NCBI GenBank assembly: GCA_029433265.1
Contig: JAQTHT010000015.1
Coordinates: forward strand, 1-35,796
Length of the DNA stretch: 35,796 nt
From: Leuconostocaceae bacterium ESL0958
Lineage (GTDB): Bacteria > Bacillota > Bacilli > Lactobacillales > Lactobacillaceae
Direction: 5' to 3'
Shown here in pieces: positions 25,636 through 35,654 of this stretch. Below the pieces are notes generated by a model. That model searched no databases. It was not told where the DNA came from and saw only the letters and a program-made list of their open reading frames with translations. Within the stretch, counting starts at the first letter, position 1. Each line of letters starts with the position of its first letter. Made by a program: the position numbers and the translations under genes.

Positions 25636-25944
25636 TTAGCCCAACACGTTGCCGGACTTCTTGGCAAAACGTACTTTCTTGCCATCTTCAACTCGGAAAC
25701 CAACCTTGGTTGTTTCCTTAGTTGAAGGGTCAATCAATTGCACGTTTGAAACGTGGATTGGTGCTTCTACATCAATCACACCACCCTGTGGGTATTCGTT
25801 AGAAGGCTTTTGATGCTTCTTAACGAGGTTAACGCCTTCGACAACAACACGGTCCTTGGCAGCAACAGTCTTCTTAACTGTTCCTTCCTTGCCCTTGTCC
25901 TTGCCGGCAATGACGCGAACCTGATCACCTGTTTTTACAAACAT
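25636..25944 (-). CDS. rplX: 50S ribosomal protein L24
   Basis: L24 (uL24), 102 residues, initiates large-subunit assembly. The frame is open another 42 codons into rplN, but the KOW-motif start [20 protein letters not shown], with AAGGAGGAGCCAATC upstream of the ATG at 25944, fixes the start. Confidence 0.97.
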   Translation of the reverse strand: MFVKTGDQVRVIAGKDKGKEGTVKKTVAAKDRVVVEGVNLVKKHQKPSNEYPQGGVIDVEAPIHVSNVQLIDPSTKETTKVGFRVEDGKKVRFAKKSGNVLG

Positions 25945-25966
25945 GATTGGCTCCTCCTTGTCAGTA

Positions 25967-26335
25967 TTAGAGCACTTCTGGTGCCAATGAAACGATCCGT
26001 GAGAAGTTGCCTTCACGCAATTCGCGGGCAACAGGACCGAAGATACGCGTTCCAACTGGTGACTTGTCATCCTTTACGATCACGGCTGCGTTTTCGTCGA
26101 AGTTGATGTAAGAACCATCAGTACGACGAACTTGTGCGGCTGTGCGAACGATAACGGCCTTAACGACGTCACCCTTCTTCACGTTTCCACCAGGAATAGC
26201 TTGCTTAACCGTAGCAACAATCATGTCACCAATGCCAGCAACCTTACGGCCAGAACCACCGAGCACCTTAATCGTCAAGATTTCACGTGCGCCAGAGTTA
26301 TCAGCCACTTTCAAACGACTCTCTTGTTGAATCAT
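25967..26335 (-). CDS. rplN: 50S ribosomal protein L14
   Basis: L14 (uL14), 122 residues, lies at the subunit interface and forms a bridge to 16S r[23 protein letters not shown] is the family start and the length is exact for the family. Confidence 0.98.
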   Translation of the reverse strand: MIQQESRLKVADNSGAREILTIKVLGGSGRKVAGIGDMIVATVKQAIPGGNVKKGDVVKAVIVRTAAQVRRTDGSYINFDENAAVIVKDDKSPVGTRIFGPVARELREGNFSRIVSLAPEVL

Positions 26336-26381
26336 GGTTCATCCTCCTTGTTAGCAATAATTTACGACGATTGGTCGGTGA

Positions 26382-26648
26382 TTAGAGGATCACTGCCTCT
26401 TCGATAACCTTAACCAAACGGAAGTGCTTCGTTGCAGACAAAGGACGAGTTTCCATGATTTGTACAATGTCACCCTGCTTGGCAACTTGCTTTTCGTCAT
26501 GGGCCTTGAACTTCTTCGTATAGCGAACCCGCTTACCATAGACTGGGTGGTTGACATAGGTATCAACCGCTACAGTGATCGTCTTTTCCATCTTGTCGGA
26601 AACGACACGGCCACGGTAAACCTTGCGAGCGTTACGTTCTTCACTCAT
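26382..26648 (-). CDS. rpsQ: 30S ribosomal protein S17
   Basis: S17 (uS17), 88 residues, is an early-binding OB-fold protein of the small subunit. [20 protein letters not shown] and [18 protein letters not shown] are diagnostic. Confidence 0.98.
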   Translation of the reverse strand: MSEERNARKVYRGRVVSDKMEKTITVAVDTYVNHPVYGKRVRYTKKFKAHDEKQVAKQGDIVQIMETRPLSATKHFRLVKVIEEAVIL

Positions 26649-26669
26649 TTTCAGCTTCTTCCTTTCGTC

Positions 26670-26876
26670 TTATTTGTTGGCCTGTGCCAACTGTTGGGCA
26701 CGAATAACAGTCTTTACTCGTGCGATGTCCTTACGAACTTTTGAAATACGGGCCGTGTTTTCCAGCTGACCAGTTGCCAATTGGAAACGAAGGTTGAACA
26801 ATTCTTCCTTGAATTCGGCTTCGCGCTTTTGCAAATCCGCAAGTGACAAAGCTTTTAATTCATTTGCTTTCGTCAT
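26670..26876 (-). CDS. rpmC: 50S ribosomal protein L29
   Basis: L29 (uL29), 68 residues, is a helical hairpin near the exit tunnel. [19 protein letters not shown] is the family motif. The start overlaps the rplP stop by one base (TAATG). Confidence 0.98.
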   Translation of the reverse strand: MTKANELKALSLADLQKREAEFKEELFNLRFQLATGQLENTARISKVRKDIARVKTVIRAQQLAQANK

Positions 26877-27289
26877 TATTCAGCCTCCCGAGCAATAATC
26901 TTCGTACGTACAGGCAACTTGTGTGAGGCAAGACGCAAAGCTTCAAGCGCGACGGGCTTAGCCACGCCACCAACTTCAAACATTACCTTACCACGCTTTA
27001 CTGGGGCAACCCAACCTTCGGGTGTACCCTTACCGTTACCCATTCGAACACCAACACCCTTAGAAGTGTAAGACTGGTGAGGGAAGATCTTGATCCAAAC
27101 CTTACCACCACGCTTCATGTAACGGGTCATTGCGATACGGGCAGCTTCAATTTGGCGGTTTGTGATCCAGCTTGAAGTCGTTGCTTGCAAGCCGTAATCA
27201 CCAAAGGCCACCGTCTTGCCACCCTTTGCTTCGCCACGCATGTGGCCACGGTGAACACGACGGAATTTAACACGCTTTGGTACTAACAT
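26876..27289 (-). CDS. rplP: 50S ribosomal protein L16
   Basis: L16 (uL16), 137 residues, helps form the A-site tRNA pocket. The frame is open 20 codons upstream into rpsC, but the universal start [19 protein letters not shown] fixes the ATG at 27289. [15 protein letters not shown] and [17 protein letters not shown] are conserved loops. Confidence 0.97.
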   Translation of the reverse strand: MLVPKRVKFRRVHRGHMRGEAKGGKTVAFGDYGLQATTSSWITNRQIEAARIAMTRYMKRGGKVWIKIFPHQSYTSKGVGVRMGNGKGTPEGWVAPVKRGKVMFEVGGVAKPVALEALRLASHKLPVRTKIIAREAE

Positions 27290-27303
27290 GTCTGCTTCCC
27301 TCC

Positions 27304-27972
27304 TTACTTGTTCTTCTTCTTTGGCAACACATCGCCGCGGTAGATCCAAGTCTTGATACCCAAGTTACCGTAAGCAGTGACTGCTTCATCCCATGAGTAA
27401 TCGATATCGGCGCGGAGAGTGTGGAGTGGAACCGTTCCTTCAGTGTACTGTTCAATACGGGACATGTCGCCACCGTTCAAACGACCTGAAACAACAACCT
27501 TGATTCCCTTGGCACCAGCACGGCGAGCCCGTTGGAGGGCACCACGCATAGCGCGACGGAAGGCAACACGGCGTTCCAAATCACCAGCGATTTGCTGACC
27601 CACCAAATGAGCAGACAAATCAGGCTTCTTAATTTCAACAATGTTGATGAACACGCGCTTGTGGCGGCCACGTTCATCCTTATCAGTCAACTTAGCTAAT
27701 TGTGTGCGGAGCTTTTCAACTTCGGAACCACCCTTACCAATGACCATTCCTGGCTTGGCAGTGTGCAAAGTCAAGTCGATCCGTGACTTCGTTGAACGTT
27801 CGATTTCAACGCGGTCAACAGCTGCGTCTTGCAGGTGTTCTTCGATGTACTTACGGATCCGCAAGTCTTCAAGCAGTTGGTTAGAAAAGTCCGCCTTGTC
27901 AGCGAACCACTTCGCATCCCAGTCACGGATGACACCGACACGGAAGCCAGTTGGGTTAATCTTTTGACCCAT
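27304..27972 (-). CDS. rpsC: 30S ribosomal protein S3
   Basis: S3 (uS3), 222 residues, lines the mRNA entry channel and has helicase activity with S4 and S5. The KH-type RNA-binding motif GMVIGKGG is at 75-82. The start shares one base with the rplV stop (TAATG). Confidence 0.98.
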   Translation of the reverse strand: MGQKINPTGFRVGVIRDWDAKWFADKADFSNQLLEDLRIRKYIEEHLQDAAVDRVEIERSTKSRIDLTLHTAKPGMVIGKGGSEVEKLRTQLAKLTDKDERGRHKRVFINIVEIKKPDLSAHLVGQQIAGDLERRVAFRRAMRGALQRARRAGAKGIKVVVSGRLNGGDMSRIEQYTEGTVPLHTLRADIDYSWDEAVTAYGNLGIKTWIYRGDVLPKKKNK

Positions 27973-28328
27973 TACTTTTCCTCCTTCTCAGCAACCACAA
28001 TCGTGATGTGGCTAGTGCGCTTGTTAATTGGGGAAGCAGAACCCTTGGCACGGGGACGGAAACGCTTGAGCGTTGGTCCTTCGTTGGCGTATGCTTCCTT
28101 GACAATCAAATCCCCACGGTCAAGTGAGTAGTTGTTCTCGGCATTAGCAACTGCTGAGTTCAAAACCTTGTAGATATCTTCAGTAGAAGTATTAGGTAGG
28201 AACTGCAAAATTGCAAAAGCTTCGTTGACATCCTTACGACGAATCGTGTCAAGGACGAGGCGTGCCTTACGAGGGGCAACGCGCACGATCTTGGCCGTCG
28301 CGCGAGCTGATGTTACTTGTTCAGCCAT
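27972..28328 (-). CDS. rplV: 50S ribosomal protein L22
   Basis: L22 (uL22), 118 residues, has a long beta hairpin that lines the peptide exit tunnel, a site of macrolide effects. The hairpin is visible as [20 protein letters not shown] (90-109). Length and order are as usual. Confidence 0.98.
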   Translation of the reverse strand: MAEQVTSARATAKIVRVAPRKARLVLDTIRRKDVNEAFAILQFLPNTSTEDIYKVLNSAVANAENNYSLDRGDLIVKEAYANEGPTLKRFRPRAKGSASPINKRTSHITIVVAEKEEK

Positions 28329-28342
28329 TTTATGTGTCCTCC

Positions 28343-28618
28343 TTACTTCGTCTTCTTATCGTCTACTTTGTGTCCCTTGAAGGTACGAGTTGGCACGAAT
28401 TCACCTAACTTGTGACCAACCATGTCGTCTTGGACATAAACTGGAACGTGCTTACGGCCGTCATAGACAGCGATCGTAAAGCCGATGAAGCTTGGGAAAA
28501 TCGTTGAACGACGTGACCAAGTCTTAATAACAGCCTTCTTCTCTTGGTCCTTTTGGGCCTCGATCTTCGAAAGCAAGTGTGGGTCCGCAAATGGTCCCTT
28601 TTTCAAACTACGAGCCAT
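28343..28618 (-). CDS. rpsS: 30S ribosomal protein S19
   Basis: S19 (uS19), 91 residues, lies in the head of the small subunit next to S13. [20 protein letters not shown] and [16 protein letters not shown] are diagnostic. Confidence 0.98.
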   Translation of the reverse strand: MARSLKKGPFADPHLLSKIEAQKDQEKKAVIKTWSRRSTIFPSFIGFTIAVYDGRKHVPVYVQDDMVGHKLGEFVPTRTFKGHKVDDKKTK

Positions 28619-28635
28619 TAGTTATCTCCTTTCCC

Positions 28636-29472
28636 TTACTTACTCTTCTTACGACCACGAATAATGAACTTAGTTGAGTTCTTCTTCTTGTCGCGCGTCT
28701 TCTTACCAGCAGTCTTCTTACCCCATGGGGACAATGGACTTGGCATACCGACAGGTGCCTTACCTTCACCACCACCGTGTGGGTGATCGTTAGGGTTCAT
28801 AACAGAACCACGAACGTGAGGGCGGTGACCACGCCAGCGGTTACGTCCGGCCTTACCCCAGTTAATCAGGGAGTGTTCGGAGTTACCAACTTGACCAACT
28901 GTTGCACGGGCAGTACTCAAAACCAAACGAACTTCACCAGAAGTCAAGCGCACAATCGTGTACTTACCATCGCGACCCAAGACTTGGGCAGAGGCACCGG
29001 CTGAGCGGGCCAATTGACCACCCTTACCAGGCTTCAATTCAACGTTGTGTACAACCGTACCTTCTGGAATCTTTTCCAGTGGCAAAGCGTTTCCGATCTT
29101 GATATCAGCATCAACACCAGATTGTACCTTGTCGCCCACCTTGAGACCCTTTGGTGCCAAGATGTATGCCTTGATTCCGTCTTCATAGCCGATCAAAGCG
29201 ATGTTAGCAGAACGGTTTGGATCATATTCAATGGCCTTTACCGTTGCTACCTTGTCATCCTTAATCCGCTTGAAGTCGATAATCCGGTAGGCTTGCTTGT
29301 GTCCACCAGCCTTGTGGCGAACCGTCATGTGACCGGCGTTGTTACGAGCACCAGTCTTTGACTTTTTGGCCAACAAACTCTTTTCGGGCGTCTTCTTCGT
29401 GATTTCTGAGAAATCAGAAGCAGTCATGTTACGACGACCGTTTGAGGTTGGCTTATAACTCTTAATAGCCAA
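28636..29472 (-). CDS. rplB: 50S ribosomal protein L2
   Basis: L2 (uL2), 278 residues, is needed for subunit association and peptidyl transferase activity. [10 protein letters not shown] (226-235) includes the conserved His loop close to the catalytic centre. The start codon is TTG, supported by AGGAGG eight bases upstream and by the family start [16 protein letters not shown]. This is an uncommon start for such a highly expressed gene. Confidence 0.97.
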   Translation of the reverse strand: MAIKSYKPTSNGRRNMTASDFSEITKKTPEKSLLAKKSKTGARNNAGHMTVRHKAGGHKQAYRIIDFKRIKDDKVATVKAIEYDPNRSANIALIGYEDGIKAYILAPKGLKVGDKVQSGVDADIKIGNALPLEKIPEGTVVHNVELKPGKGGQLARSAGASAQVLGRDGKYTIVRLTSGEVRLVLSTARATVGQVGNSEHSLINWGKAGRNRWRGHRPHVRGSVMNPNDHPHGGGEGKAPVGMPSPLSPWGKKTAGKKTRDKKKNSTKFIIRGRKKSK

Positions 29473-29492
29473 TGTCTTATCCTCCTATTGAA

Positions 29493-29780
29493 TTAACCTT
29501 CGTTAAAGATTTGAATATCTTTGGAATCAGCCTTCAAAGTGACCGTTGCCTTCTTACGCTTTGGCGTATAACCGACATAGCGACCTTGACGCTTTTTCTT
29601 ACCGCGTACGTTAGCGGTGTTCAAACGAGCAACTTGAACGTCAAAGACTTCTTCAATAGCTCGCTTGATTTCTGGCTTAGTGGCCCGAACATCTACTTCA
29701 AAGACATAACGCTTGTTTTCCGTTTCTGCCATTGAAGCTTCGGTGATGATTGGGCGGCGGATAATATCGCGTGCATCCAT
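29493..29780 (-). CDS. rplW: 50S ribosomal protein L23
   Basis: L23 (uL23), 95 residues, lies at the tunnel exit and docks trigger factor and [18 protein letters not shown] is the family start. Its ATG overlaps the rplD stop by one base. Confidence 0.98.
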   Translation of the reverse strand: MDARDIIRRPIITEASMAETENKRYVFEVDVRATKPEIKRAIEEVFDVQVARLNTANVRGKKKRQGRYVGYTPKRKKATVTLKADSKDIQIFNEG

Positions 29781-30403
29781 TAGGCAAGACCTCCTTGGAT
29801 TTCTTCGATCGCAGCTTGAACAACCACCAGCTTGTCAGCGTTCACAACATCCAAGACGTTTACACCAGCAGCCGTCATTACTTGAACATTTGCCAAGTTA
29901 CGAGCAGCACGCATTGCGTTCACGTTACCGTTATCAACGATTACCAAAGTCTTGGAATCAACGGACAAGTTGGCCAGGATTTCCTTAAAGTTCTTCGTCT
30001 TTGCTTCTGCAAGGGACAAAGCGTCTACTACCACCAGCTTGTCATCGGCAACCTTTTGGGAAAGGGCTGACTTCAAAGCCAATTGGTAAGACTTTTGGTT
30101 GATCCGGTAGGCATAGGAACGTGGCGTTGGGCCAAAGACGATACCACCGCCACGCCATTGTGGTGAGCGGATAGAACCTTGGCGGGCACGACCAGTACCC
30201 TTTTGCTTCCATGGCTTCTTACCACCACCAGAAACAGCGGACCGGTTCTTCACGGCGTGCGTACCTTGACGCAATGATGCACGTTGCATCAAAACGGCGT
30301 CAGTAATCACGGCGTTGTTTGGTTCAACGGCGAAGACTGCATCTTGGAGTTCCAAGTCAGCGGCCTTTGAACCGTCTTGCTTTAATACAGCAACTTTAGT
30401 CAT
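29780..30403 (-). CDS. rplD: 50S ribosomal protein L4
   Basis: L4 (uL4), 207 residues, has a long loop reaching the exit tunnel, seen here as [20 protein letters not shown] (about 65-84). In some bacteria L4 represses the S10 operon, which makes it a possible ligand for the structured rpsJ leader; this is speculative here. Confidence 0.98.
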   Translation of the reverse strand: MTKVAVLKQDGSKAADLELQDAVFAVEPNNAVITDAVLMQRASLRQGTHAVKNRSAVSGGGKKPWKQKGTGRARQGSIRSPQWRGGGIVFGPTPRSYAYRINQKSYQLALKSALSQKVADDKLVVVDALSLAEAKTKNFKEILANLSVDSKTLVIVDNGNVNAMRAARNLANVQVMTAAGVNVLDVVNADKLVVVQAAIEEIQGGLA

Positions 30404-30430
30404 GATTGATTGTTCTCCTTTCTATTAGTT

Positions 30431-31111
30431 TTATGCTTCTTCTTGATCGGCGGCAGCAGTGCCAGCCATCTTGATTTCAGGGTGCTTAGCGTTGGTCTTA
30501 ACCGTTGACTTGATAGTCAACAAAGACTTGTTGGCGCCAGGAACATTCCCCTTCAACAACAACAAGTTGTTTTCAACGTCAACATGGACAACGGCGATGT
30601 TTTGCATCGTCCGCTTCCGGTTTCCCATACGACCTGGCAACAACTTACCAGGGAAAACACGGTTAATGATGGCGCCCATTGAACCTGGACGACGGTGATA
30701 ACGGGAACCGTGAGACATTGGTCCACGTTGCTGTCCCAAGCGCTTGATTGCTCCTTGGAAACCGTGTCCCTTTGTCGTACCGGTTACATCAACATAGTCA
30801 CCCGCTTGGAATGCATCGACAGCGATGGCATCCCCAACGCTGTATTCGCCTTCCGCATCACGGATTTCACGAATGTAGCGCTTAGGGGCTGTGTTGGCTT
30901 TTGCAACGTGGCCTTGTTCAGGTTTGTTGGACAAAATCTCGCGCTTGTCTTGGTAACCCAACTGCAAAGCGTTGTAACCATCCGTTGCTTGCGTCTTTAC
31001 TTGCAAGACAACGTTAGGACTAGCTTCGACAGCAGTCACGGCGATCAATTCACCAGATTCAGTGAAAACCTGAGTCATACCGACTTTACGGCCTAAGATA
31101 CCTTTAGTCAT
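30431..31111 (-). CDS. rplC: 50S ribosomal protein L3
   Basis: L3 (uL3), 226 residues, is an early assembly protein whose loop nears the peptidyl transferase centre ([21 protein letters not shown]). The C-terminus carries an extra acidic, Ala-rich tail, [11 protein letters not shown], beyond the usual end. Confidence 0.98.
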   Translation of the reverse strand: MTKGILGRKVGMTQVFTESGELIAVTAVEASPNVVLQVKTQATDGYNALQLGYQDKREILSNKPEQGHVAKANTAPKRYIREIRDAEGEYSVGDAIAVDAFQAGDYVDVTGTTKGHGFQGAIKRLGQQRGPMSHGSRYHRRPGSMGAIINRVFPGKLLPGRMGNRKRTMQNIAVVHVDVENNLLLLKGNVPGANKSLLTIKSTVKTNAKHPEIKMAGTAAADQEEA

Positions 31112-31161
31112 GACTATTCTCCTTAACTTTATCGCTAATTACTTAGCGTTGATACTGATTA

Positions 31162-31470
31162 TTACAACTTGATTTCGATTGCAACACCAGCTGGCAATTC
31201 GAGCTTACGCAATGCGTCAACCGTCTTGTCAGTTGGGTTCACAATGTCGACCAAGCGCTTGTGTGTGCGCATTTCGAATTGCTCACGGGCATCCTTGTAC
31301 TTGTGGGGTGAACTAAGCACCGTGTACAGGGTCCGTTCAGTTGGCAAAGGAATTGGACCAGCGATTTCTGCACCAGTCCGCTTTGCCGTCTCAACAATCT
31401 TGTCTGCTGATTGGTCCAAGATACGGTGTTCGTATGCCTTCAAGCGGATACGGATCTTCTTTTGTGCCAT
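31162..31470 (-). CDS. rpsJ: 30S ribosomal protein S10
   Basis: S10 (uS10), 102 residues, is a small-subunit protein that also serves as NusE in transcription antitermination. The frame is open 35 codons further into the leader, but [20 protein letters not shown] with GAGGAGGC upstream fixes the ATG at 31470. It is the first gene of the superoperon and is preceded by a leader of about 180 bases. Confidence 0.97.
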   Translation of the reverse strand: MAQKKIRIRLKAYEHRILDQSADKIVETAKRTGAEIAGPIPLPTERTLYTVLSSPHKYKDAREQFEMRTHKRLVDIVNPTDKTVDALRKLELPAGVAIEIKL

Positions 31471-31650
31471 TTTGTGCCTCCTCGTTGTTTTTGTAAAACA
31501 GCTAACTCCGATCAAAAACCGACAACACTTCGTTGTGTTTGCGCGCCCATGGCAACGCGGCCGCGCGTGTCGCAACCTTAATCATCATCGCTAAACGTTG
31601 ATACACCAGTCTTTTTCGGGGTTTTGCATCAGCAATCCCCAAAGGCGTAC
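31471..31650 (-). ncRNA. Structured leader of the S10 operon
   Basis: The leader can fold into a first hairpin with GGGG/CCCC and TTGC/GCAA stems (31618-31640). A second, GC-rich structure at 31520-31573 allows two pairings: a long bulged stem joining CGACA and GCGCG to CGCGC and TGTCG, or a short ACAAC/GTTGT hairpin followed by CGGTTTTT. The two share bases, so they exclude each other, as in attenuators. The segment is much more GC-rich than its surroundings. I do not recognise it as a known leader family. Confidence 0.5.
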
Positions 31651-31656
31651 TTGACT

Positions 31657-31685
31657 AATATAGCAAAAAAAGCCTTGGTACACAA
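31657..31685 (-). promoter_or_regulatory. Promoter of the S10 operon embedded in the potD terminator
   Basis: TTGTGT (31680-31685) and TATATT (31657-31662) are separated by 17 bases. The -35 box forms the loop side of the potD terminator and the T run lies in the spacer. The arrangement matches the infA promoter closely. Confidence 0.72.
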
Positions 31686-31692
31686 GGCTTTT
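31665..31692 (-). terminator. Terminator of the potABCD operon
   Basis: A 10-bp perfect stem, AAAAGCCTTG with its complement and a 5-base loop, is followed by a T run of seven on the minus strand. It lies about 60 bases past the potD stop. Confidence 0.92.
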
Positions 31693-31752
31693 CTCGCATT
31701 TTATCAACTTTTTTGACCAGCCTAAGCCTGCCGTTTTTTGGCTGGAAAAATA

Positions 31753-32829
31753 CTAGCGACTCATCTTAAATTCCAAGAAGGCATCATTATATCGTTCTGT
31801 CCATGCCTGATTGAAATTCTGATAGACCTGAAGCTGATCGAGAATGCTTGCCTTAGGATAGAAGGCCTGGTCGTTACGGACTGATTGAGGTAAGCGCTTG
31901 TAAGCGCCCAGGTTAGGTGTCGCATAACCAATGTATTCGGCGTTCCGGGCTGCATTTTCGGGTCGATTCAAGAAATTGATGAGGGCGTAGGCCGCTTCTT
32001 TGTGCTTGGCATTCTTTGGAATGGCCAAATTATCGAGCCAAAGGTTAGCCCCCCCTTCTGGTACTAGATAAGCCAAATCAGGATTCTTTTCCATGGCCTG
32101 CTTGGCTTCGCCAGAATAGGTCACACCGATATTGGCCTCGCCCTGGGCCATGTACAGCTTCAATTCATCTGCCACAATGGCTTTGACATTGGGCATCAAA
32201 GCCGTCAAACGACCTTTGGCGGCCGCTAAGTCGGCTGCATTTTGGTCATTCACCGACTTCCCCTGCGACAGCAAGGTCAGACCCAAGATATCACGGGCTG
32301 AATCCACCAGCAAAATTTGTTTCCGGTAGCGGGGTGACCACAAGTCAGACCAGGTCCGTAGCTGCCGGCCATCCACCTGCTTTTTGTTGTACAAAATACC
32401 CAGTGTTCCCCAGAAATAAGGCAAAGAGTAGCGATTGCCAGGGTCAAAGGACTGATTTAAAAAGCGGGGGTTCAACTGATCCAGGTCCGTCAACTTGTTC
32501 TTATCAAGTGGTGCGAGCAGCCCTTCGTCCTTGAGCTTCTGTACCATATAATCCGAAGGTACCGTCAGATCATAGGAAGTACCGCCCTGCTTAATTTTCG
32601 TAAACATGGCCTCATTGGAATCGAAGGTTTGATAATTCACCCGGTAACCCGTTTCATGCTCAAAATCTTTTAACAGTTGGGGGTCAATGTAATCCCCCCA
32701 ATTATAGAAGTTCAAAACCCGATCGCCGGCAACCTTGCTCTGCCGGCTCTGATCCAAAGTATTTTTCCCCAATAAGAGCAGCCCAATGGCCAGCAGCAGG
32801 GCCGCAGTCGTCCATAATAATTTTTTCAT
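31753..32829 (-). CDS. potD: Spermidine/putrescine-binding protein PotD
   Basis: PotD is the extracellular polyamine-binding component of the importer. After an N-terminal hydrophobic segment (about 5-22), the 358 residues show the PotD pattern LNFYNWGDYIDPQLLKDFEHETG, then YDLTVPSDYMVQKL and a C-terminal NFNQAWTERYNDAFLEFK. There is no cysteine lipobox at the end of the hydrophobic segment, so it is more likely held by an uncleaved membrane anchor than by lipid. The start overlaps potC by four bases. Confidence 0.95.
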   Translation of the reverse strand: MKKLLWTTAALLLAIGLLLLGKNTLDQSRQSKVAGDRVLNFYNWGDYIDPQLLKDFEHETGYRVNYQTFDSNEAMFTKIKQGGTSYDLTVPSDYMVQKLKDEGLLAPLDKNKLTDLDQLNPRFLNQSFDPGNRYSLPYFWGTLGILYNKKQVDGRQLRTWSDLWSPRYRKQILLVDSARDILGLTLLSQGKSVNDQNAADLAAAKGRLTALMPNVKAIVADELKLYMAQGEANIGVTYSGEAKQAMEKNPDLAYLVPEGGANLWLDNLAIPKNAKHKEAAYALINFLNRPENAARNAEYIGYATPNLGAYKRLPQSVRNDQAFYPKASILDQLQVYQNFNQAWTERYNDAFLEFKMSR

Positions 32830-33638
32830 GACAAACTCCTAGCGGTTAAGAAAGACTTTTTCTTTTGCCGCTTCATCCGGTGCTGCTGATAGTAATACGT
32901 CCCCAGCACAATCAAAAAGGAAACGAAGACCATCAGTGCGGACAGGGCATTGATTTCTAATGAAATGCCCTGCCGGGCCCGGGAGTAAACTTCCACGGAC
33001 AAGGTAGAAAAGCCATTGCCCGTGACAAAGAAGGTTACCGCAAAATCATCCAGCGAATAGGTCAGTGCCATAAAGAAACCGGCCATAATCCCAGGTGCGA
33101 TGTTGGGCAGCACAACCTGAGTCATTACTTGCCGTGGGCTCGCACCCAGGTCGCGGGCGGCCAGTACCAAGTCAGGATTCATTTCCCGTAAGCGCGGGAG
33201 CACCATGAGCACAACAATCGGAATGGAAAAGGCCACGTGAGCTAAAAGCGTGGAAAAAAAGCCGAGCTGCAAACCGATGGTCGTAAAGAGGATCAATAAG
33301 GAAGCACCAATAATCACGTCCGGGGACACCAGCAAGACATTGTTTAAGGACAGCAGCACCGACTTGGTCAGCTGTCGCTGGCTCCGAAAGACCGTTAAGG
33401 CCCCAAGCGTCCCTACTAAAGTGGCAATCAACGAAGCGGATAAGGCCAAAATCAAGGTATCAAAGACGATATCTAATAACCGCGTGTCATCCCAGAGTTC
33501 CTGATAGTGTCGCAGTGAAAAGCCGGTAAATTGGCGCATGCCCTCCCCCGCATTAAAGGAATAAATCAACAGGTAGCCGATGGGCAGGTACAGCAGGAGA
33601 AAGACAAAGACGAGATAAGCTTTTTGCATTTTTTTCAT
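32826..33638 (-). CDS. potC: Spermidine/putrescine ABC transporter permease PotC
   Basis: PotC is one of two membrane subunits of the importer. The 270 residues carry six membrane segments and the ATPase-docking EAA loop LVLAARDLGASPRQVMTQVVLP. FNAGEGMRQFTGFSLRHYQELW is typical of PotC. It overlaps potB and potD by four bases each, so translation is coupled. Confidence 0.95.
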   Translation of the reverse strand: MKKMQKAYLVFVFLLLYLPIGYLLIYSFNAGEGMRQFTGFSLRHYQELWDDTRLLDIVFDTLILALSASLIATLVGTLGALTVFRSQRQLTKSVLLSLNNVLLVSPDVIIGASLLILFTTIGLQLGFFSTLLAHVAFSIPIVVLMVLPRLREMNPDLVLAARDLGASPRQVMTQVVLPNIAPGIMAGFFMALTYSLDDFAVTFFVTGNGFSTLSVEVYSRARQGISLEINALSALMVFVSFLIVLGTYYYQQHRMKRQKKKSFLTARSLS

Positions 33639-34456
33639 GAGCGAACCTCCTGTTTATCCTGGGTCAAAAGCATGGTGATGACCATGGCCACAATCAGCAC
33701 CACACCAATGGTAGCCCCAAAGGACCAATTTTGCGTGACCAGAAAGTGCTCTTCAATGGCCGTTCCTAACGTGATCACTCGGTTGCCCCCAATTAAGCGG
33801 GTCACCATGAAAAGAGAGAGGCTGGGGATAAAGACGGTTTGCACGCCGGCTTTTACCCCGCTAAGCGACAAAGGCCAGACAATTTTCCGCAACGTCTGCC
33901 ATGGGCTGGCCCCTAAGTCCCGACTAGCCGCCAACAGCAAGGGGTCGATTTCATCAATGGCATTGAAAATAGGCAAAATCATAAAGGGTAATTCAATATA
34001 GGCGGCCACTAATAGAAAGGCCCAGTTCGTAAAGAGCAACTGGTGACTACCAATCCCAAGCTCCTGAAGCGCTTCGTTGAAGAGCCCATCATGGCCCAAA
34101 AGGCCAATGAAGGCGTAGGTCTTCAACAATAGATTCACCCAAGTTGGCAAAATGACTAGCAACAGCCAAAACTGCTTATGCCGTAAACGGGTCAGCAGGT
34201 AGGCCGTGGGATAAGACAGCGCCAACGTTAACAGGGTGATCAAGAAGGCATACCAGACCGAATTGACGGTCATGGCCAAATAGGTCCCTGACTGGAAAAA
34301 GCGTTGGTAATTAGCCAACGTAAGCCCACCCGTGGTAGTAGAGACGGACTGATACAGTAGTAGCGCTAAGGGCGCAATGACGAAGGCCAGCAGCCACAGG
34401 CCATAGACCAGCTGATAGAGCTGAAAGGGCCGCTTTCGATTCGAAGACCGCATCAT
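33635..34456 (-). CDS. potB: Spermidine/putrescine ABC transporter permease PotB
   Basis: PotB is the second membrane subunit. The 273 residues hold six membrane segments, and the EAA loop reads [48 protein letters not shown] is common in PotB. Its start overlaps potA by four bases. Confidence 0.95.
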   Translation of the reverse strand: MMRSSNRKRPFQLYQLVYGLWLLAFVIAPLALLLYQSVSTTTGGLTLANYQRFFQSGTYLAMTVNSVWYAFLITLLTLALSYPTAYLLTRLRHKQFWLLLVILPTWVNLLLKTYAFIGLLGHDGLFNEALQELGIGSHQLLFTNWAFLLVAAYIELPFMILPIFNAIDEIDPLLLAASRDLGASPWQTLRKIVWPLSLSGVKAGVQTVFIPSLSLFMVTRLIGGNRVITLGTAIEEHFLVTQNWSFGATIGVVLIVAMVITMLLTQDKQEVRS

Positions 34457-35598
34457 GCTTGCTCCTCCGCTGCTGCTGACTGAACCGCCGCATTGCCCAC
34501 CACTTCTGGGTCTTCCTCGTAGGCTTCCAAACGGGCTTCGAAGTCATCTTCGCTTTCATTAAAGCGCATGATGTGGATATCCTCAGGATCAAAGGTCAAG
34601 CCCACCCGGGCGCCAGTCGTCACGGGATTCGTGACCTGAACCTGCCAAAGGTTCAAATCATCATCTTGCGCAGTCACTTCGTAGTAGTCTCCCCGGAAGG
34701 ACTGATCCTGAATGGTCACCACTAATTTGCCAGCTTCGGGCGTCGTTAAATCTAAGTCTTCCGGTCGTAGCACTACTTCGACGGGCTCGTTCGGCCGCAT
34801 CCCTGCATCCACGTTTTCAAAGTCCTTGCCGACAAAGTGGACCAAGTAATCCCGTTTCATGATGCCGCGGACAATGTTACTTTCGCCAATGAAATCCGCC
34901 ACGAAATGGTTGATTGGTTCGTCATAAATGTCTTCCGGACTGCCCTTTTGCTGAATCACGCCGTCATTCATGACAAAGATCCAGTCGGACATCGCCAGCG
35001 CTTCTTCCTGGTCGTGGGTGACAAACACGAAGGTAATCCCCAGGCGCTTCTGAATCTGCCGGAGCTCATGCTGCATGTTTTTTCGCAGCTGGTAATCCAA
35101 TGCGGAAAGCGATTCATCCAGCAATAATAATTCCGGATCATTGGCCAAGGCCCGCGCAATGGCAATCCGCTGCTGCTGACCCCCAGACAGTTCGGCAATA
35201 CCCCGATTTTCATAACCAGACAACTTCACCAAGGCCAGCATCTCCTTTACCTTGGCTTCAATTTCAGCTTCTGGCCGGCCCTTTAAACGGGGACCAAAGG
35301 CCACATTGTCATAGACATTCATATTGGGAAAGAGCGAGTAGTTTTGAAAAACCGTATTCACGCGGCGTTTCTCGGCTGGTAAATCATTAATCCGCTCCCC
35401 TTCAAAGAGGATGTCGCCCCCATCGGCCGTCAACTGGCCCGAAATCAACTTTAAGATCGTGGATTTACCAGAGCCGGAGGGGCCAAGGAGGGTATAGAAA
35501 TAACCTGATTCCAAATCTAAATCAATTTGATTGAGGACTTTGGTCTCCCCGAAGGAAAGATCGACCGCCTTAAATTCGATAAGTGCTTCTTTTGCCAT
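34453..35598 (-). CDS. potA: Spermidine/putrescine ABC transporter ATPase PotA
   Basis: PotA powers polyamine uptake. Its 381 residues contain Walker [10 protein letters not shown] (39-47), Q-loop QNYSLFP (85-91), signature LSGGQQQR (137-144) and Walker B LLLLDE (157-162). A C-terminal TOBE-type domain lies at about 280-355 ([11 protein letters not shown]...), followed by an acidic tail. The ATG has GGAG seven bases upstream. It is the first gene of a four-gene operon with four-base overlaps throughout. Confidence 0.96.
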   Translation of the reverse strand: MAKEALIEFKAVDLSFGETKVLNQIDLDLESGYFYTLLGPSGSGKSTILKLISGQLTADGGDILFEGERINDLPAEKRRVNTVFQNYSLFPNMNVYDNVAFGPRLKGRPEAEIEAKVKEMLALVKLSGYENRGIAELSGGQQQRIAIARALANDPELLLLDESLSALDYQLRKNMQHELRQIQKRLGITFVFVTHDQEEALAMSDWIFVMNDGVIQQKGSPEDIYDEPINHFVADFIGESNIVRGIMKRDYLVHFVGKDFENVDAGMRPNEPVEVVLRPEDLDLTTPEAGKLVVTIQDQSFRGDYYEVTAQDDDLNLWQVQVTNPVTTGARVGLTFDPEDIHIMRFNESEDDFEARLEAYEEDPEVVGNAAVQSAAAEEQA

Positions 35599-35625
35599 AT
35601 TCCTACTCCATTCGTCAATGTTTCT

Positions 35626-35654
35626 ATTCTACAACAAAGCCAGTCTTGGACCAA
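35626..35654 (-). promoter_or_regulatory. Candidate promoter of potABCD
   Basis: TTGGTC (35649-35654) and TAGAAT (35626-35631) are separated by 17 bases and lie about 30 bases before the potA start. The -35 match is weak (only TTG), the -10 match is good. Confidence 0.5.

Noticed and set aside
31471-31575. 35-codon N-terminal extension of rpsJ
   Set aside because: S10 begins at the conserved [10 protein letters not shown] with its own ribosome-binding site; the extension lies in the structured leader.
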